64,000 bases of DNA from contig RPFO01000059.1 in the NCBI GenBank assembly GCA_009746045.1, positions 765,570 through 829,569 on the forward strand, given 5' to 3'. The notes beneath the pieces are model-generated. The model did no database searches. It saw nothing but the letters and a program-made list of their open reading frames with translations, and had not been told where the DNA came from. Position 1 is the stretch's first letter. Each line of letters starts with the position of its first letter. The position numbers and the translations under genes are program-made. The DNA comes from Mesostigma viride (taxonomy: Eukaryota; Streptophyta; Mesostigmatophyceae; Mesostigmatales; Mesostigmataceae). Below are positions 12,801 to 23,682 of this stretch, one piece after another.

Positions 12801-15646
12801 GATGATCATGTGCACAATCGAGGAGCGCTGGGCCGACCTGGTGGGCGAGATGCCCATGAAGATTCAATTCCCCGCGCTGGAGGGCGCCGAGTGGCGCATC
12901 ATGACTGGGTCTGACCCAAAGAACACGCCGTGGTCCTACCACAACTCAGGCAAGTGTCGAGGTCCCGAGAGGACAGAGGAATGGCTGAGTTGAGGGATAG
13001 AAAAAGGGATAAAAAACCCTAATCTCCAAAAACCAGAAGGGAAAACTGGTGTTTTGGCATGCATTGTTTTGCCGCACTTAGGCCCAGAAATAATGTTCTA
13101 TATGTGCTTCACCCCTGACTTTGAATGATAACGAAGAGATACCAAGCGTGGCCAGTTTAAGGGAACTTCAGATGTTCTGGTAGATGGAATCGAGGATCTA
13201 AGGAAACCACTTTCGCCCGGAGAGAATGTGGTAGGAATAGTTGCCTCACTTGCCTGCAAAGCCTGCTGTGATCTCTCTGTCGTGTCATTTTGTGGTATTT
13301 AGGACTTGCATCGAGGGTCATTGCTTTGGCTGGTGTTGATGGTGTGTGCTCTATCTCGCAGATGTTGCTGGCCTTAGATTGCAGTAAATGCATGTTGTCT
13401 TCTCAGCATAGTTTTTGCACATTGGGATGTGCTCTGCATGGCTTATTTCTTTTAATGGCCAATCAAGTTGGCAAACAAAATTTCGCTGGCAGCTGCTTAG
13501 TCTGTGCGAAGCGCTGGTGGGGCATATTTCGGCCATCTATGTCTTATGGTGCAGCTCGAAAACTCTAATCAATGGTGGAAATTGGGACGCCTGTGCATCG
13601 TGGCTGGACAATGATATCATTCCCGCCTGCAGGCTCGTGGCCCATGCTGCTGTGGCCGCTGGTGGCGGCATGTGTGCGCACGGGGCGCATCGACCTGGCA
13701 GATCGCGCAGTGCGCATCGCCGAGGCGCGTCTCAGCCGTGACAAGTGGCCCGAGTACTACGACGGGCGCAGCGGGCGGCTGCTGGGCAAGCAGGCGCGGC
13801 TGTATCAGGTGCGCAAACTGCTTGGGAATCAATCTGCTGAAGCTGATCCAAGGAAAGGAATTGCCGAGTTGTAGTAAAGCCGGCTGTACTAGATGAGTTC
13901 TTTCTTTTGAAAGATATGCCCTACTTTTTCCCTGCCAGCAAATGAGAGGATTTGTTGTGTTCCAGCGGTTGTAGCTCATTAGTAAAATTTGTATCGCGGC
14001 GAATGATAGAGACCTTCTAAAGAAAACACGGACATGCCATGTTTTACTTGTTTGCCTTTGCGTAGGATATGCTTGCAAACAGCTTCCCAGAGCATCTTAT
14101 GCAACTAGGGGAGCATCATCGAATTTCAGCAGCAACTGAGGCTGACGGGGCAAACACAGGATTTCTAAGTTCAATGCACAGATTCACATCATCTGTTTAG
14201 TGCAATTGCCTGGGAGGGGCTGTGTGAGATAAACAAACAACCAAATCCGTACTTCCATTGAAATCACTTATGTTTGCGTGCCGCCTGCTTTATTTGCTGG
14301 AGCTGTACAGGGCTCCATGTTTCAGCTTTGCTACCTGTTGTAATGGAACAATGTGTCAGCTTTACTACCTGTAATGGCAGTAGCTCTGTGCCCAGTATCC
14401 CCTCTCTCCGATGCTTCGGCCTGGTACCATGTCCACTATTTCCTGTTGCTCTTTTTCTCTACATTAGTGTTGCACCGCCTGACTGCCTACCTCCCATTTT
14501 TCCCATGCATAAGTGACTTCCCTTCCCATCCGTGCCCATTTCGATCGCTTTCTGTGGCGTGTGCCATGCCAGACGTGGACGGTGGCCGGGCTGATCGCGG
14601 CACGTATGCTGCTGGACCACCCGGAGCGCATCAAGATGTTCGGATTCGAGGAGGTGACATCGCACCGGCCCCGCCAGGCGCTGCAGTCCACGCTCAAAAA
14701 GCGGCCGAAGAAGAACGAAGAGGCACCCTTAAACGGTCAGACGGCTGCAACATCGCGCAGCTCGGAGAATGGTACCATAAGAGCAAACGCGGGCAGCAAC
14801 AGTGGCTACTACAGCAGCGACAACAGCAGCGCTAGTCAGCGCACAGCGCCAGACGATCTGAACCGTCCTAGCCGGGGAGGCCTGCCGCTAACTGGGAGAG
14901 CCGCGCAGTCGGAGCAGGCCCCAACCACAGGAGATGCTTTGCGTCGCTCTGGCAGCAGCGTGGATGAGGAAGAGAGTGGTGACTATTCCTGTGGCGATAG
15001 CGCGGAGATGCGCCAGCTGGCATATGCGGCAGGCCTCGCCCATCGGTTCACGGCTGCTGCAATGACCGGGGTGATGCTGGGTGAGCCGCCTGGTCCCAAA
15101 GGTGTGAGTCTGGTGCAGGGATTGGACGGAGCCTCACAACCATCAGCCCCTCCACCACCCGCTGCTGCTCAAACGGACCCTCTGGCTCTTTTTGCAGACC
15201 AGCCTCAAAGCGGCACTGCCCTGTCTCAGAATGAGAGCCGCAATGGCAGGAATAGTAGCAGCACTCAGCAGCAGGAATCGGCCAGGGTTGGGCGTGGTGG
15301 CGCCCATGCATCCCTGCATTCTGGCTTCTCTGCTGGCTTATCTGTCTCTCGTGGTATGGCAGGCCCGGGTCCTTGTGGCAGCCACCCAATCTCTTCCACA
15401 AGCTACCAGGGAGTCATGCAAGCCAATGGATGGCATGGCAAGGCCACTCTGAGGCAAGTGCTACTGGGTGGCAGATCCAGGTATCATGGAGCTTTACTGA
15501 GCGTGAATGGAAGCGCACAGGTGGGCCACCCTGCCCATTCGTGCCACCAGTCATGCACTTCTATGGGCTCGATGCGTGGGGTGTGCCTGGACATGGGCAA
15601 GGCCTCTGCTGTGATGCGGGGCCATGGACCTTGCATGGTGCGATGA
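6898..15646 (+). CDS. Alkaline/neutral invertase (GH100), 12 exons, long C-terminal extension
   Basis: Hydrolyses sucrose to glucose and fructose near neutral pH, usually in cytosol, plastid or mitochondrion. Exons: 6898-7010, 7596-7836, 8913-8975, 9337-9358, 9787-9925, 10234-10372, 11007-11134, 11526-11646, 12118-12158, 12756-12949, 13633-13808, 14573-15646; together 2451 nt, 816 aa. Family hallmarks in order: EEAW then [37 protein letters not shown] (about residue 156), [49 protein letters not shown] (about 381), [30 protein letters not shown]. In the family one catalytic Asp lies in the APVDSG motif and the other acid in the later block, so the enzyme looks intact. After residue 486 comes a Ser/Gly/Gln/Ala-rich tail with no family similarity; family proteins end near here. 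The intron after 12949 starts GC. The start ATG at 6898 is tentative; an upstream exon may exist. No transit peptide is evident from this start. Confidence 0.9.
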
Positions 15647-16118
15647 ATAATCCAGAGCTTGGTGAGAATGCCTTATGCATATTGTGAAATATATGGCCAC
15701 TGGCCATGCTTGCATACATACGTCACAAAGGGTTCAGAGCAGACGCTGCGCATGCAACTCTTTACATAATTAACGGCACGCGCACGCATGTCTATTGTGG
15801 GTATTTCCCGGATTAATTCTGGTGTGCCCTAGCAGTCACTTTGATGTTGGTAAATGCTCCGGCCAGCTATCTAGAGCTAGCTGCTGGTGGTTATCTGGGT
15901 ACATGTACTGCGTGCAAATGCATGAATGATGAATATTCTAGGGGTGAACCCAAGTACATGGTTTGCGACTCTTGTGTCTGTCCGGTAGTACATGCCGGTC
16001 AGGCGCCTAGTATACGCCAGTTTGATGAAGATGTGAAGTAAGTAAGTACTTAAGTTTAATTGCGCGTCACGCACATAGGTAAGTAAGTAAGTAAGTAAGT
16101 ACTTGCGTGAATGCGCAA
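15647..16118. other. Intergenic stretch with a short (TAAG)n microsatellite
   Basis: Lies between the invertase stop and the 3' terminus of the retrotransposon. A (GTAA)n-type microsatellite occupies about 16036-16102, interrupted by unique sequence, immediately next to the LINE end; LINE insertions of the RTE type often end in short tandem repeats, so part of it may be the element's own tail. No TGTAA motif was found in the first 400 bases after the invertase stop. No gene seen. Confidence 0.5.
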
Positions 16119-16214
16119 AGGCATGCCACGGAGTACTATGCTAATCTCATTAGAAAAATAATTACACAAAAGTTTAAACAAATATCGTCTGCATCATCCC
16201 CCAACCGTTAAGCA

Positions 16215-19200
16215 CTAGATGGGGATGTAATCCTCATCCGAGCTGTCCTCTACTGTAATGGCAGACGAGGCGGTAGTGTAGCGGCTATCCTCAGGACCAA
16301 TAACCTCCACCTGCGGACTTCTACCCTGGCTAGCAATGGGCCGCGGGGCCCGTGGGGAGAAAACAGGAGCATACCCCTCGGGGAGGTGCTTATCGCAGAT
16401 GGCAGCCCATTTCTCCTTGTCAATCATGCGGGCGCGGAGTACGGATAGTCCCAGAAGCCCTGCATCTTCAAGCAGTTGTGTCACATAGGTCCGGGTCGCG
16501 CCGCGCCGGTGCCCGGCGCGCGCAAGTTTGCCAGTGGGTTGCGATGGGACAAGGGGACCCTGCCATAGGAGGAGGTGTCTACCTGGTTGGCCCGTCTTAA
16601 CCCCTAAATGGTCTGGCTGCCGATTTTCCGCCTAAAACTGAGTTACAGCCGACACGTCGGCCCCTTCTCGGGGGACCAAATGCCGCGAAAACTATTGAGA
16701 ATTAGGAAAAGTTTAGCTGAGAAGATCGAAAGTTTATAATTTTCCTCACAGCATGGTACTAGGGTTCGCATACTTCTGACAAAGTTATAGAGGTGTTCTG
16801 GCCGGTCAAAGTACAAGGGGTCAGGGTACTTTTTCACGTACAACGTGCATTCCGGAAAACGACGACCTGGCCATGGCGGCTTGCGCCCACGCATGGCATT
16901 TACGTTTTCGTTCGAATTTTCTGACCAAACTCAGGAAATTGATTTTTTACGTCCTAAAGATGATACAGGCCAATTTTTGGTTCGCGGGAATGCCATTTGA
17001 TAGGTGTCGGCAGCGTTCTTGCTGGAAAAAACTGCGATCAGGCCGGACGATAGAAACGTTGACAGCAATACCTTTCCGGCGTATTTTAAAGGATATATTG
17101 GTTTCTTTGTACTTTTTATGATACATAGTAGTCGTAAACGTGCAAGGGTGGCCAGAAATCGCCGAATCCAACGACCATGCTGCACAACTTTGGTGTGCCG
17201 AAATGCGCCATTTTGCGGCCACCGCCTGGGCCAAGGTAACGCCATCCATGCCTGGTAAAGCTTCAGCATCGTTTTCCTATCGATGTTTGGCGTTTATATA
17301 TACGTTCTAGCTTGTGTAGCACATTCTTTTTGCATTATTCATGCTCTTTCTTGACCCTGGCCTGGCCCCTTTCTAAAACACCCTTCTTAGATGCTTCCCT
17401 CAGTCAGTTGACCTGCCACAGGGTGATGGTGAAACGTTTTAGAGGCTGTATGGGTTGGAATACCTCCATATATGTTTGTTATACATTTCCCATACACATA
17501 TTGCATGAGTGTGAGGCAGTTGGCTGGTCTCTGTGGCATCATCAAGCATGCAACCGGTGAGTAGAAGCTTCCCATTGTCAGCATGTGCCACCAGGTGTGC
17601 TGGCCATCACCTGGCAAGCTATAGCAGCTTAGGCCTAGTTTATCCTTGCTAGGGCAAGCTGAAATAGGCTTAAAATCACTAGTTTGTTGGTGGCTGCCTC
17701 CTAGAATGCATGCCTTGCGTAGGGTATCCGCACCACGTTACCTACGTGCATGGACAAGGTGGCACCTGCACATAGGTGCCATGTAAGGGCAGTGTGATGA
17801 TGCAGTTATGTTTCCCCATCATTGTGGAAGGGAAATGTATTGTGTGGCATGGTTGGGGGCCATATTAGTAGGTATTAGTAGGTAGTATGCCCACTCCTAC
17901 CCCCTTGGTTGCTTTTTACCAAGGGTACCCCTATGGGCTGTACTGGGTGTAACTGCTGGTATACCCACCCAAATGATGACCCCAATGGCTCAAACTGTTC
18001 AGCAACTAATTGTTTATCATCCCTGAAGTGGTAGGTGCCTAGCTCTTACAACATAATTCAAAATGCACATTCTACCAAAAATGAAAACGCTCGTCTTGAC
18101 CCCCCTGACTTTGAAGGCAGTTATACATGGCCTACCCTGCATATATGTAAGGTTGTGATATACCAACCCGAAGGGCAACTCATGGACATGCTTGGCCCCC
18201 AAGGACAGCCATTGGATATGGGTGGGTTGGATGGCATCTGGTTTGCAAAATTGTGAAGTTACAGCCGATGCATCGGCAGTATTTCTGCCCATTTAGGGGT
18301 TAAGCCCCCCGGCAGGGCCCACATCGGTATTCACCTGGTCTGTGCGGGCAAGATGGCCGGCAAAGAGGAGGCGGCGGTGTCGGATGGTATGGGTAACAAG
18401 GGGGAGCTCGCAGTAGAGCTCGGCCCGGGTGCGGCGTTCTTGGTAGCGGACGCCGAGGATATGACGGAGCATTCGAGTGACGGTGCCGTCAAGCTGCTGG
18501 CTCAGCGCCTGGTCCAGGGTCCACGCCTCGCAGCCATAAAGGAGGATGCTGAGGACAAGGGCCTTGAACAGAATGCGCTTGCGTCGCTCACTCAGGTAGC
18601 GACAGGTCCAGAACCTGTCGAGGCGGCGGAGGGCCGCCCAGGCCTGGCCAATGCGGGTGTTGATGTCGTCGGCCGTGGAGGGAAGCTAGCCAGCTGCCAA
18701 GGAGCTTGAAGCGAGTCGCCGGGGGGACGGGGCTGCCGTCTAGCAAGAGGAGGGTGGGTGGGGCTATCCCAGCAGGGAAGCCGATGGCCATGACCTCCGT
18801 TTTCTTGCTGATCATAAGCCCCACCGCCCGCGCTTCCAGTGATAAGCTGTCTAGCCACAGTTGGGCTGACTCTGGGGTTTCCACGAGTGTCGTGTCATCA
18901 GCGTAGATCAGATCGCTCAGGCGGTAGGGTGGGTCAACCCCGCCGTAGCTGGCGTACTCCGTGACCTCGATCCCCGGCGGGCGCCCCTCCACCCGGGCGA
19001 AGCGGACTTGTGCACGCCGCATAATATAGTCCACCATAATGATGAATAGATATGGGGAGAGCACACAGCCCTGCCACACCCCGGTGTGCAGGGGAAACGC
19101 CGGAGTGACGCCGTCGGCGGTACGGACCTGGGCTTGGGACCCTTCATAGAACTGGCGGATGATCTCAACGATGTACGATGGGACACGGAACAGGTGAAGG

Positions 19201-21205
19201 ACCACCCACAGGGCGTCCCATATAACCGTATCGAATGCCTTGGTGTAATCCACGAAGATCAATAGCAATGGCAAGAGGCCGGGGGCCAGGCGGCCCACTT
19301 CCTCGATCAGGCGGCGCGCGGTAATAGTGACCATAACACAATTGCGACCAACACGGAAGCCCATCTGGGACTCACCTAGGTGGGGATCGAGGCTGGCGCG
19401 CATGCGGTTCAGCAGGAGACGCATGAAGACTTTCAGCACGCAGCTTTGGAGGCATACGCCGCGGTAGTTGCCGGTATCCGCGGCGGACCCTTGCCCTTGT
19501 ACAGCATGACCCGACAGCGGTCTTCCAATACGTCGGCGGGGGGAGGCCATCTCGTAGAATCCGGTTGCAAACACCCCGGAGGAAAGGCTCAAGCTCAGGC
19601 ATCTTAACCACCTCCGGGAAATATTGTCCACTCCCATGGCAGCATCATTGCGGAGGGTGGAGATGGCAGCAGCCCATTCCTGGGGAGTCCACTCGTCGTG
19701 GGGGCCGTCCACCAAGGGGCCGGAGAGCGGTGGGACCAGGTAGTCCGTCTCGCTGGTGGGCGCCTGCGGGGGCTCAATGGGGCCGCCTCGGCTGGCCGCA
19801 GGGCGTGCAGCTGCAGCGGGGTCAAGCGGGGGGGCGGGCCAGGGGCCCCTGATAGTTTGGCCTGGGAGCTGAACCAAATCTCAAGGCGTTCACTGGGGGT
19901 GCCTGGGATGTCAGCCCGTTGCGTTTCCCGGCGTCCGGTGAGACGGTCGAGAGAGCGCCAGGCCGCCTTGTGCTGGTTGGCGGCCGTGTGGCGATTGATT
20001 TCGGCGGCAAGTGTCTCCACCTCCTCCGCATGTGCGGCAGTATATGCTTGAGTAAGCCGTTCCTGGTACGGGTACAGGTCCTCCCCGCGGCGGCGGGCCT
20101 GCGCTAGCGCCAGCCGGGCGGCAACCACCCGGGCGTCGCGCAGGTAGAGCGGGGCTGGTCGGGCGCGGGGTTGCTCGGGGAGAAGCTTAGAGCCAAGCTC
20201 CACCGATCGCATGAACAGTTCGTAGGGTGGCGTGAGATCTACACCGCGATCTGCGTCCAGGTACATCAAAGGTTGCGCGTCCACGAAGGCAGACCTGATT
20301 GCATCGCGGCGTATCTCATCCGCTGACCACTTCTCCCTGCGCCCACGGACGGGGCGTAAGCAGGTCCAGTCAGGGCGGGGCCGGGGGCGGCGGCGCGCAG
20401 GGGCCTGAAGACGTAGGCGCAAGGTTGCGGTGACCATGCGATGATCCGATGCGACACTGGGGGTGGTCAGCGTACGGGCATCGATGACGGAAGAGCGCCA
20501 GCACTTGCGCACAAGTATGTAGTCCAAGCATACACATCGCCGCCGAGGGAGCATCGAGCCAGCCGCCCTGCGCATGGGGCCCACAAAGGTCACTAGTGCA
20601 TCAGGCGGTTTAGCAAACAGCGTATTGGCAGCAGTCAAGTCCCCCTCAGTGAGCAGTTGCTCAAGTAGGGGGGTGTTGGCATTGCTATCGGTTAGGCGCG
20701 GCGCATACATGCAGCCCCCGCGGCCCACGGGCAGGGTCGCGTTGGCATCCACCAAGATGGCAACGATGTATTGACGTGGGATCTGTTTCTCTATGTCGAG
20801 CAACTGGTTGAAGAACGCTACGCGGTCCTCGGCCGGGTGCCCAGCATGTGGGGCATATCCGACAAATACCGAGAGCATGATGGGGGTCCGTCCTTCAAGG
20901 GAGCGGAAAGTGCACTGAAGGATCCGATTCGAGCAAAGTTTGTGGTCCACGAGCTGGGCGGCAGCGGTGGGGGAGCACAGCAGGCCCACTCCTCCCTGAC
21001 CCGGTGCACTGATGCGCCGGGCCGCACAGCAGTTGCCATTGTAGTGCGAGGGTGACACGCTGAACGGGGCCCTCAAAGGAGCGTCGGTGCTCTTGGACCC
21101 CAAGCACATCAATGCCATATAGGCGGCAGTAGTGGACAAGCTCGTTGGCCCGCGGGGGGGCATCTCCCCCGGGCAGGGTGCGGACATTGTATAGGTTGCG
21201 ATGCG
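16215..21205 (-). pseudogene. LINE ORF2: endonuclease plus reverse transcriptase, frameshifted and interrupted
   Basis: The endonuclease begins near 21200 with a YNVRTLPGG segment and LGVQEHRR, as in APE-type nucleases, then changes frame. The next block (20400-21050) has FVGYAPHAG, a VDANATLP motif and ends in a SDHRMV motif with the Asp-His pair typical of the active site. The reverse transcriptase (about 18590-19640) has NYRGVCL, FVDYTKAFD, GVWQGCVLSPYLF and LIYADDTTLVE; the YADD box is intact. It then continues as LLYGCEAWTL, MLRHILGVRYQ and LLFAGHLARTD to the TTAA site at 18300. After the inserted element the same frame resumes at 16600 and ends at a stop at 16215 after an acidic SSDEDYIPI tail. 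Frameshifts lie at about 21050, 19600 and 19490, so no full protein is made from this copy. Confidence 0.85.
16601..18299. mobile_element. TTAA-flanked (piggyBac-type) non-autonomous element nested in the LINE
   Basis: The ends are perfect 11-bp inverted repeats, CCCCTAAATGG at 16601-16611 and CCATTTAGGGG at 18289-18299, each bordered outside by TTAA (16597-16600 and 18300-18303). TTAA duplication and termini starting CCC are typical of the piggyBac superfamily. Subterminal motifs GTTACAGCCGACACGTCGGC (16642-16661) and GTTACAGCCGATGCATCGGC (18258-18277) each contain a palindrome. The LINE reading frame resumes exactly across one TTAA. No open frame inside (largest about 110 codons) shows a transposase signature, so the element is probably moved by an enzyme encoded elsewhere. 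The piggyBac label is inferred from ends and target site only. Confidence 0.8.
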
Positions 21206-21607
21206 CAGCAAGTGGTGCCGGCGTTGGCCCAGCAGGGGGCGCCGGGGACCCGCGGTGTCGGCAGGGGGTTGGGGGGAGGCTGGCGGGGACGTGTGTGCGG
21301 CGTGAGATAACATATAGTACTTTTCAACGCGCATAGGGCACCCTCCAGGCGGGCGGCGCGACTTGCTCGCCTGGTCTTGGGGTCAAAGAACATTTGCAGC
21401 ATACCGTTGGGAGTGCCGGGTTGCGAAAGCCAGCAGGCGCTCCTTGTTGCGAAGTTGGCGATGAAGGTCGCGGCTTTGACTCCTCCGTTGCGTCGTCCGT
21501 GAGATTGGACTATCCAAGACACGCTCGGCCATCGGACGACGGGTGTGGGGGGTGGGTTCTAGCTAACCCCACGGTAGCTGCTCGCGGTGTGAGGGGGCGG
21601 GGAGGGC

Positions 21608-22105
21608 CTACTCCCTACCCCCCCGCGCGTCTCCCCTCGGCGTGGTAACCTCCCGTGAGGTAACCTCCATGTGCCATGCGTCGTCCTTCCACCGCAGCCG
21701 CACCTTCTTCGTGCCGTCAGCGAGGGCCTCCTTCGCGTCCTCTTGTGCCAGCCGGTCCTTGCGGGCGCGAAGCTGCGCCGGGGTCAGATCGTCATCGAGA
21801 CTCCAACCCAAGCCTCGTGGTAGCTTGGTGCGGTGTTGGAGAATATAGTGCTTGCCGATGGGGCGCGTAAGCACGAGCGCCACCGGCGCATCGATCCGCG
21901 CGCCCCGGTAGGCGGCGGACGGTGTCAATTGTGACACTGTCCTCTAGGCGGAAGTTGGTGATGAGTTCCTTCTCCACCTTGAGGCGGAGGCTCAGCCCCG
22001 TCTCCCGGGTGAGGGCCGCCACATTACGAATAATTATGGTGCGGCCGCGCCGCTCTTTGTTGTCCCGGTCGGCGAAGGTCCTAGAGACCGCCTGAGCAGT
22101 ACGCA
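21608..22105 (-). pseudogene. LINE ORF1 relative, frameshifted
   Basis: Two overlapping minus-strand frames together match another ORF in this window (45091-45648) in order: a TIIIRNVAAL strand resembling NVIVKNL there, an intervening hydrophilic part, then PRGLGWSLDDDLTPAQ resembling TLDDDLTLAQ. The layout (charged N-terminal part, RRM-like strand, basic C-terminal part) is that of LINE ORF1 RNA-binding proteins. A frame change lies at about 21930. The 5' end of the frame runs into the neighbouring LINE fragment at 22106, so this copy is probably 5'-truncated. A further start, MAERVLDSP at about 21533, resembles a start at 47663 and may be the original ORF2 or ORF1b start. Confidence 0.6.
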
Positions 22106-22300
22106 CATAGGCATGCCACGGAGTACTAGTTATGCTGATCTCATTCGAAAAATATAATTTCACAAAAACATAAAAATACCATCTGCATCATGCCCCAGCC
22201 ATATCTGCTACCATGGTCCGGATTTTCCTGATTTCTGGCCTGCGCTGCACGGTTGTCTACTTGATAAAGTACTAGATGGGGATATACTCCCGAAGACTTA
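22106..22300 (-). mobile_element. 3' end fragment of a second LINE copy
   Basis: The sequence from 22106 matches 16119-16225, the 3' untranslated end of the neighbouring LINE, including the terminal AGTACTCCGTGGCATGCC, a shared TCTGCATCAT block and the end-of-ORF block with ACTAGATGGGGAT. It sits directly upstream of the 5' end of the first LINE, in the same orientation. A block of about 60 bases at 22208-22270 that is absent from the 16119 copy is a fragment of the 175-bp dispersed repeat described elsewhere in this list. Confidence 0.65.
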
Positions 22301-23518
22301 AAAATGTGAAATAAGCGTCTCTGATGATATTTAATTGACGCTTATAATAGGGAATACAGACATAGGGGCAGCCGATCCGATGATAATAATACGGCATTAA
22401 AAGTTGGATTAAAGCTGCCGCGTGCATGGCAGCTTGCCACATACACGCATGTCTTGCTCCGGCCTCTGCTCGATCGATCTGATCCTATACATGCACTAGC
22501 TAATCTCCCCGTGGGGACATTAGTGTATACATCTATAGGATTGAGCGCAGTTGATATCGATCCTCAGATTGATGCATGCATGCCGGTACAGTGGCAGGGC
22601 TAATCGCCAGCCAGGTAGAGTCTAGTAGATACAATTTATATGCCGGTTGATCGGCGCGATCGTAGTACTCACTGGATTAGTTAATCAAATAATTTACATG
22701 TTACTGCGTCACCTGAGCATAAGTCCTTAGTGGGATGGGAATGGGATGGAATGAATTATGCTAGCTATCTAGTTTCTAGTCACAGCCTGGTTTGTGGGCA
22801 CCACGGCCCGAATCGCTGTGAATGCCAAACTGGGGGGCTGGGTCACACACGGAGCCCCCAGCCCCCCACTGCTTTGGGGGTGGTCAGTGGTGGGCTCCTT
22901 CATCACTACCTGCCACCTATCCTTGCGAGCACCTATCCTTGCTAGTTTGCGTGAGGCTCGAGGCCTCACTCGAGGCCCATATATATTTTAGACTAGCTGT
23001 GGAAGTACATGTACATATTGACGTCTTGGGGAGACGTCCCCACTATATCTTAAACTGGGGAATTCAGTCCTCCGTGGTCCCCCAGCGGGGACACGAGACT
23101 TAATATTTAATTAATCCTAAAGCGCGAGCTGCTGATCTGCCCTCCATATTGTACTGCAGACAAACCATGCAAGAGGCTGCCCGCGGGCGTGAGCCCGGCC
23201 GTCGAGCATGCCCATGTCCATGCCTAGCCTGTCACGGAAATTCCACGGATCAAAGCGGCCCGGCCGCGCGCGGCCTGTGCACATGCGCAGTAATTATAAT
23301 TGACACGTAACAGAGGTACGTGATCGAGAATAATTAAGTCTGCAGTACAGTCGACTGCATGCATGGGGCATGCCATGCGAGGACAAAACGCCTGGACTGT
23401 GCGGGCTTCAGGTGCCAGCTAGTCTATATCTGATGCGTCTACCTGATCTGTGCGGGCCAGGTGCCCGGCTATAGGCCCAGGCGCCTGACATTGGGAAAAC
23501 GTAAACATAACAGTATAT
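22301..23518. other. Intergenic region without genes
   Basis: No open frame here shows a recognisable domain. The region is AT-rich with several imperfect palindromes around CCCCGTGGGG (22503-22512) and GGGGAGACGTCCCC (about 23024). At 23067-23092 there is a hairpin closely related to the terminal hairpins of the element at 43418-46970. At about 23425-23475 the minus strand reads AGHLARTDQV, matching the LINE ORF2 C-terminal motif, so this is another small LINE relic. Confidence 0.5.
23067..23092. repeat. Hairpin related to the 43418-46970 terminal repeats
   Basis: An imperfect hairpin with stem GTCCTC/GGGGAC, followed by ACACGAGA and an AT-rich TTAAT tract. The terminal repeat at 43418 has the same layout with stem GTGCTCC/GGAGCAC followed by ACGAGA and a TTAA tract. 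Several differences between the two fall on paired positions. Confidence 0.5.
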
Positions 23519-23608
23519 ATATTATTCTGATTTGGCACGCCGCAAAGGTGAAAACCATTTGCGTTCAGTGCCGGTCCGCGGAAAACGCGGAAAACGCGAT
23601 CTGCAAAT

Positions 23609-23682
23609 GAATCCGACCGGAATCGAACTGGGGACCTCTCGCACCAACTTTCGCTGACTATAGGACGGACGTCTCCGGATCC
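23609..23682 (-). pseudogene. tRNA-like sequence, copy 1
   Basis: On the minus strand a 74-nt stretch begins GGATCCG and ends CGGATTC, which pair as a 7-bp acceptor stem with one G-U. It contains TTCGATT in the right place for a T loop and GTGCGAGAGGTCCC upstream, resembling plant-type tRNA-Pro between anticodon and T arm. The T stem has two mismatches and a proper anticodon stem is not formed, so a working tRNA is unlikely. It may be a tRNA pseudogene or the tRNA-derived head of a SINE. Confidence 0.45.

Larger units (their letters stand above)
16119..22105 (-). mobile_element. RTE-like non-LTR retrotransposon, frameshifted, interrupted by a TTAA element
   Basis: Reads on the minus strand: 5' end near 22105, an ORF1 relative, an APE-type endonuclease, a reverse transcriptase and a C-terminal domain, with the 3' end at about 16119 where the sequence reads AGTACTCCGTGGCATGCC. 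The same 18-base end occurs next to the 5' side of this element (22106 on) and, with small changes, at 47074. The 1.7-kb block 16601-18299 does not belong to it. Without that block the element is about 4.3 kb. Several frame changes in ORF1, endonuclease and reverse transcriptase suggest a dead copy, unless they are sequencing errors. Left of 16119 is a TAAG microsatellite. The clade assignment rests on YTKAFD, IYADDTTLVE, LLYGCEAWTL and FAGHLAR motifs and is approximate. Confidence 0.85.

Noticed and set aside
16601-18299. Transposase gene inside the TTAA element
   Set aside because: The longest frames (about 80-110 codons) overlap on both strands and have no piggyBac-type catalytic pattern.
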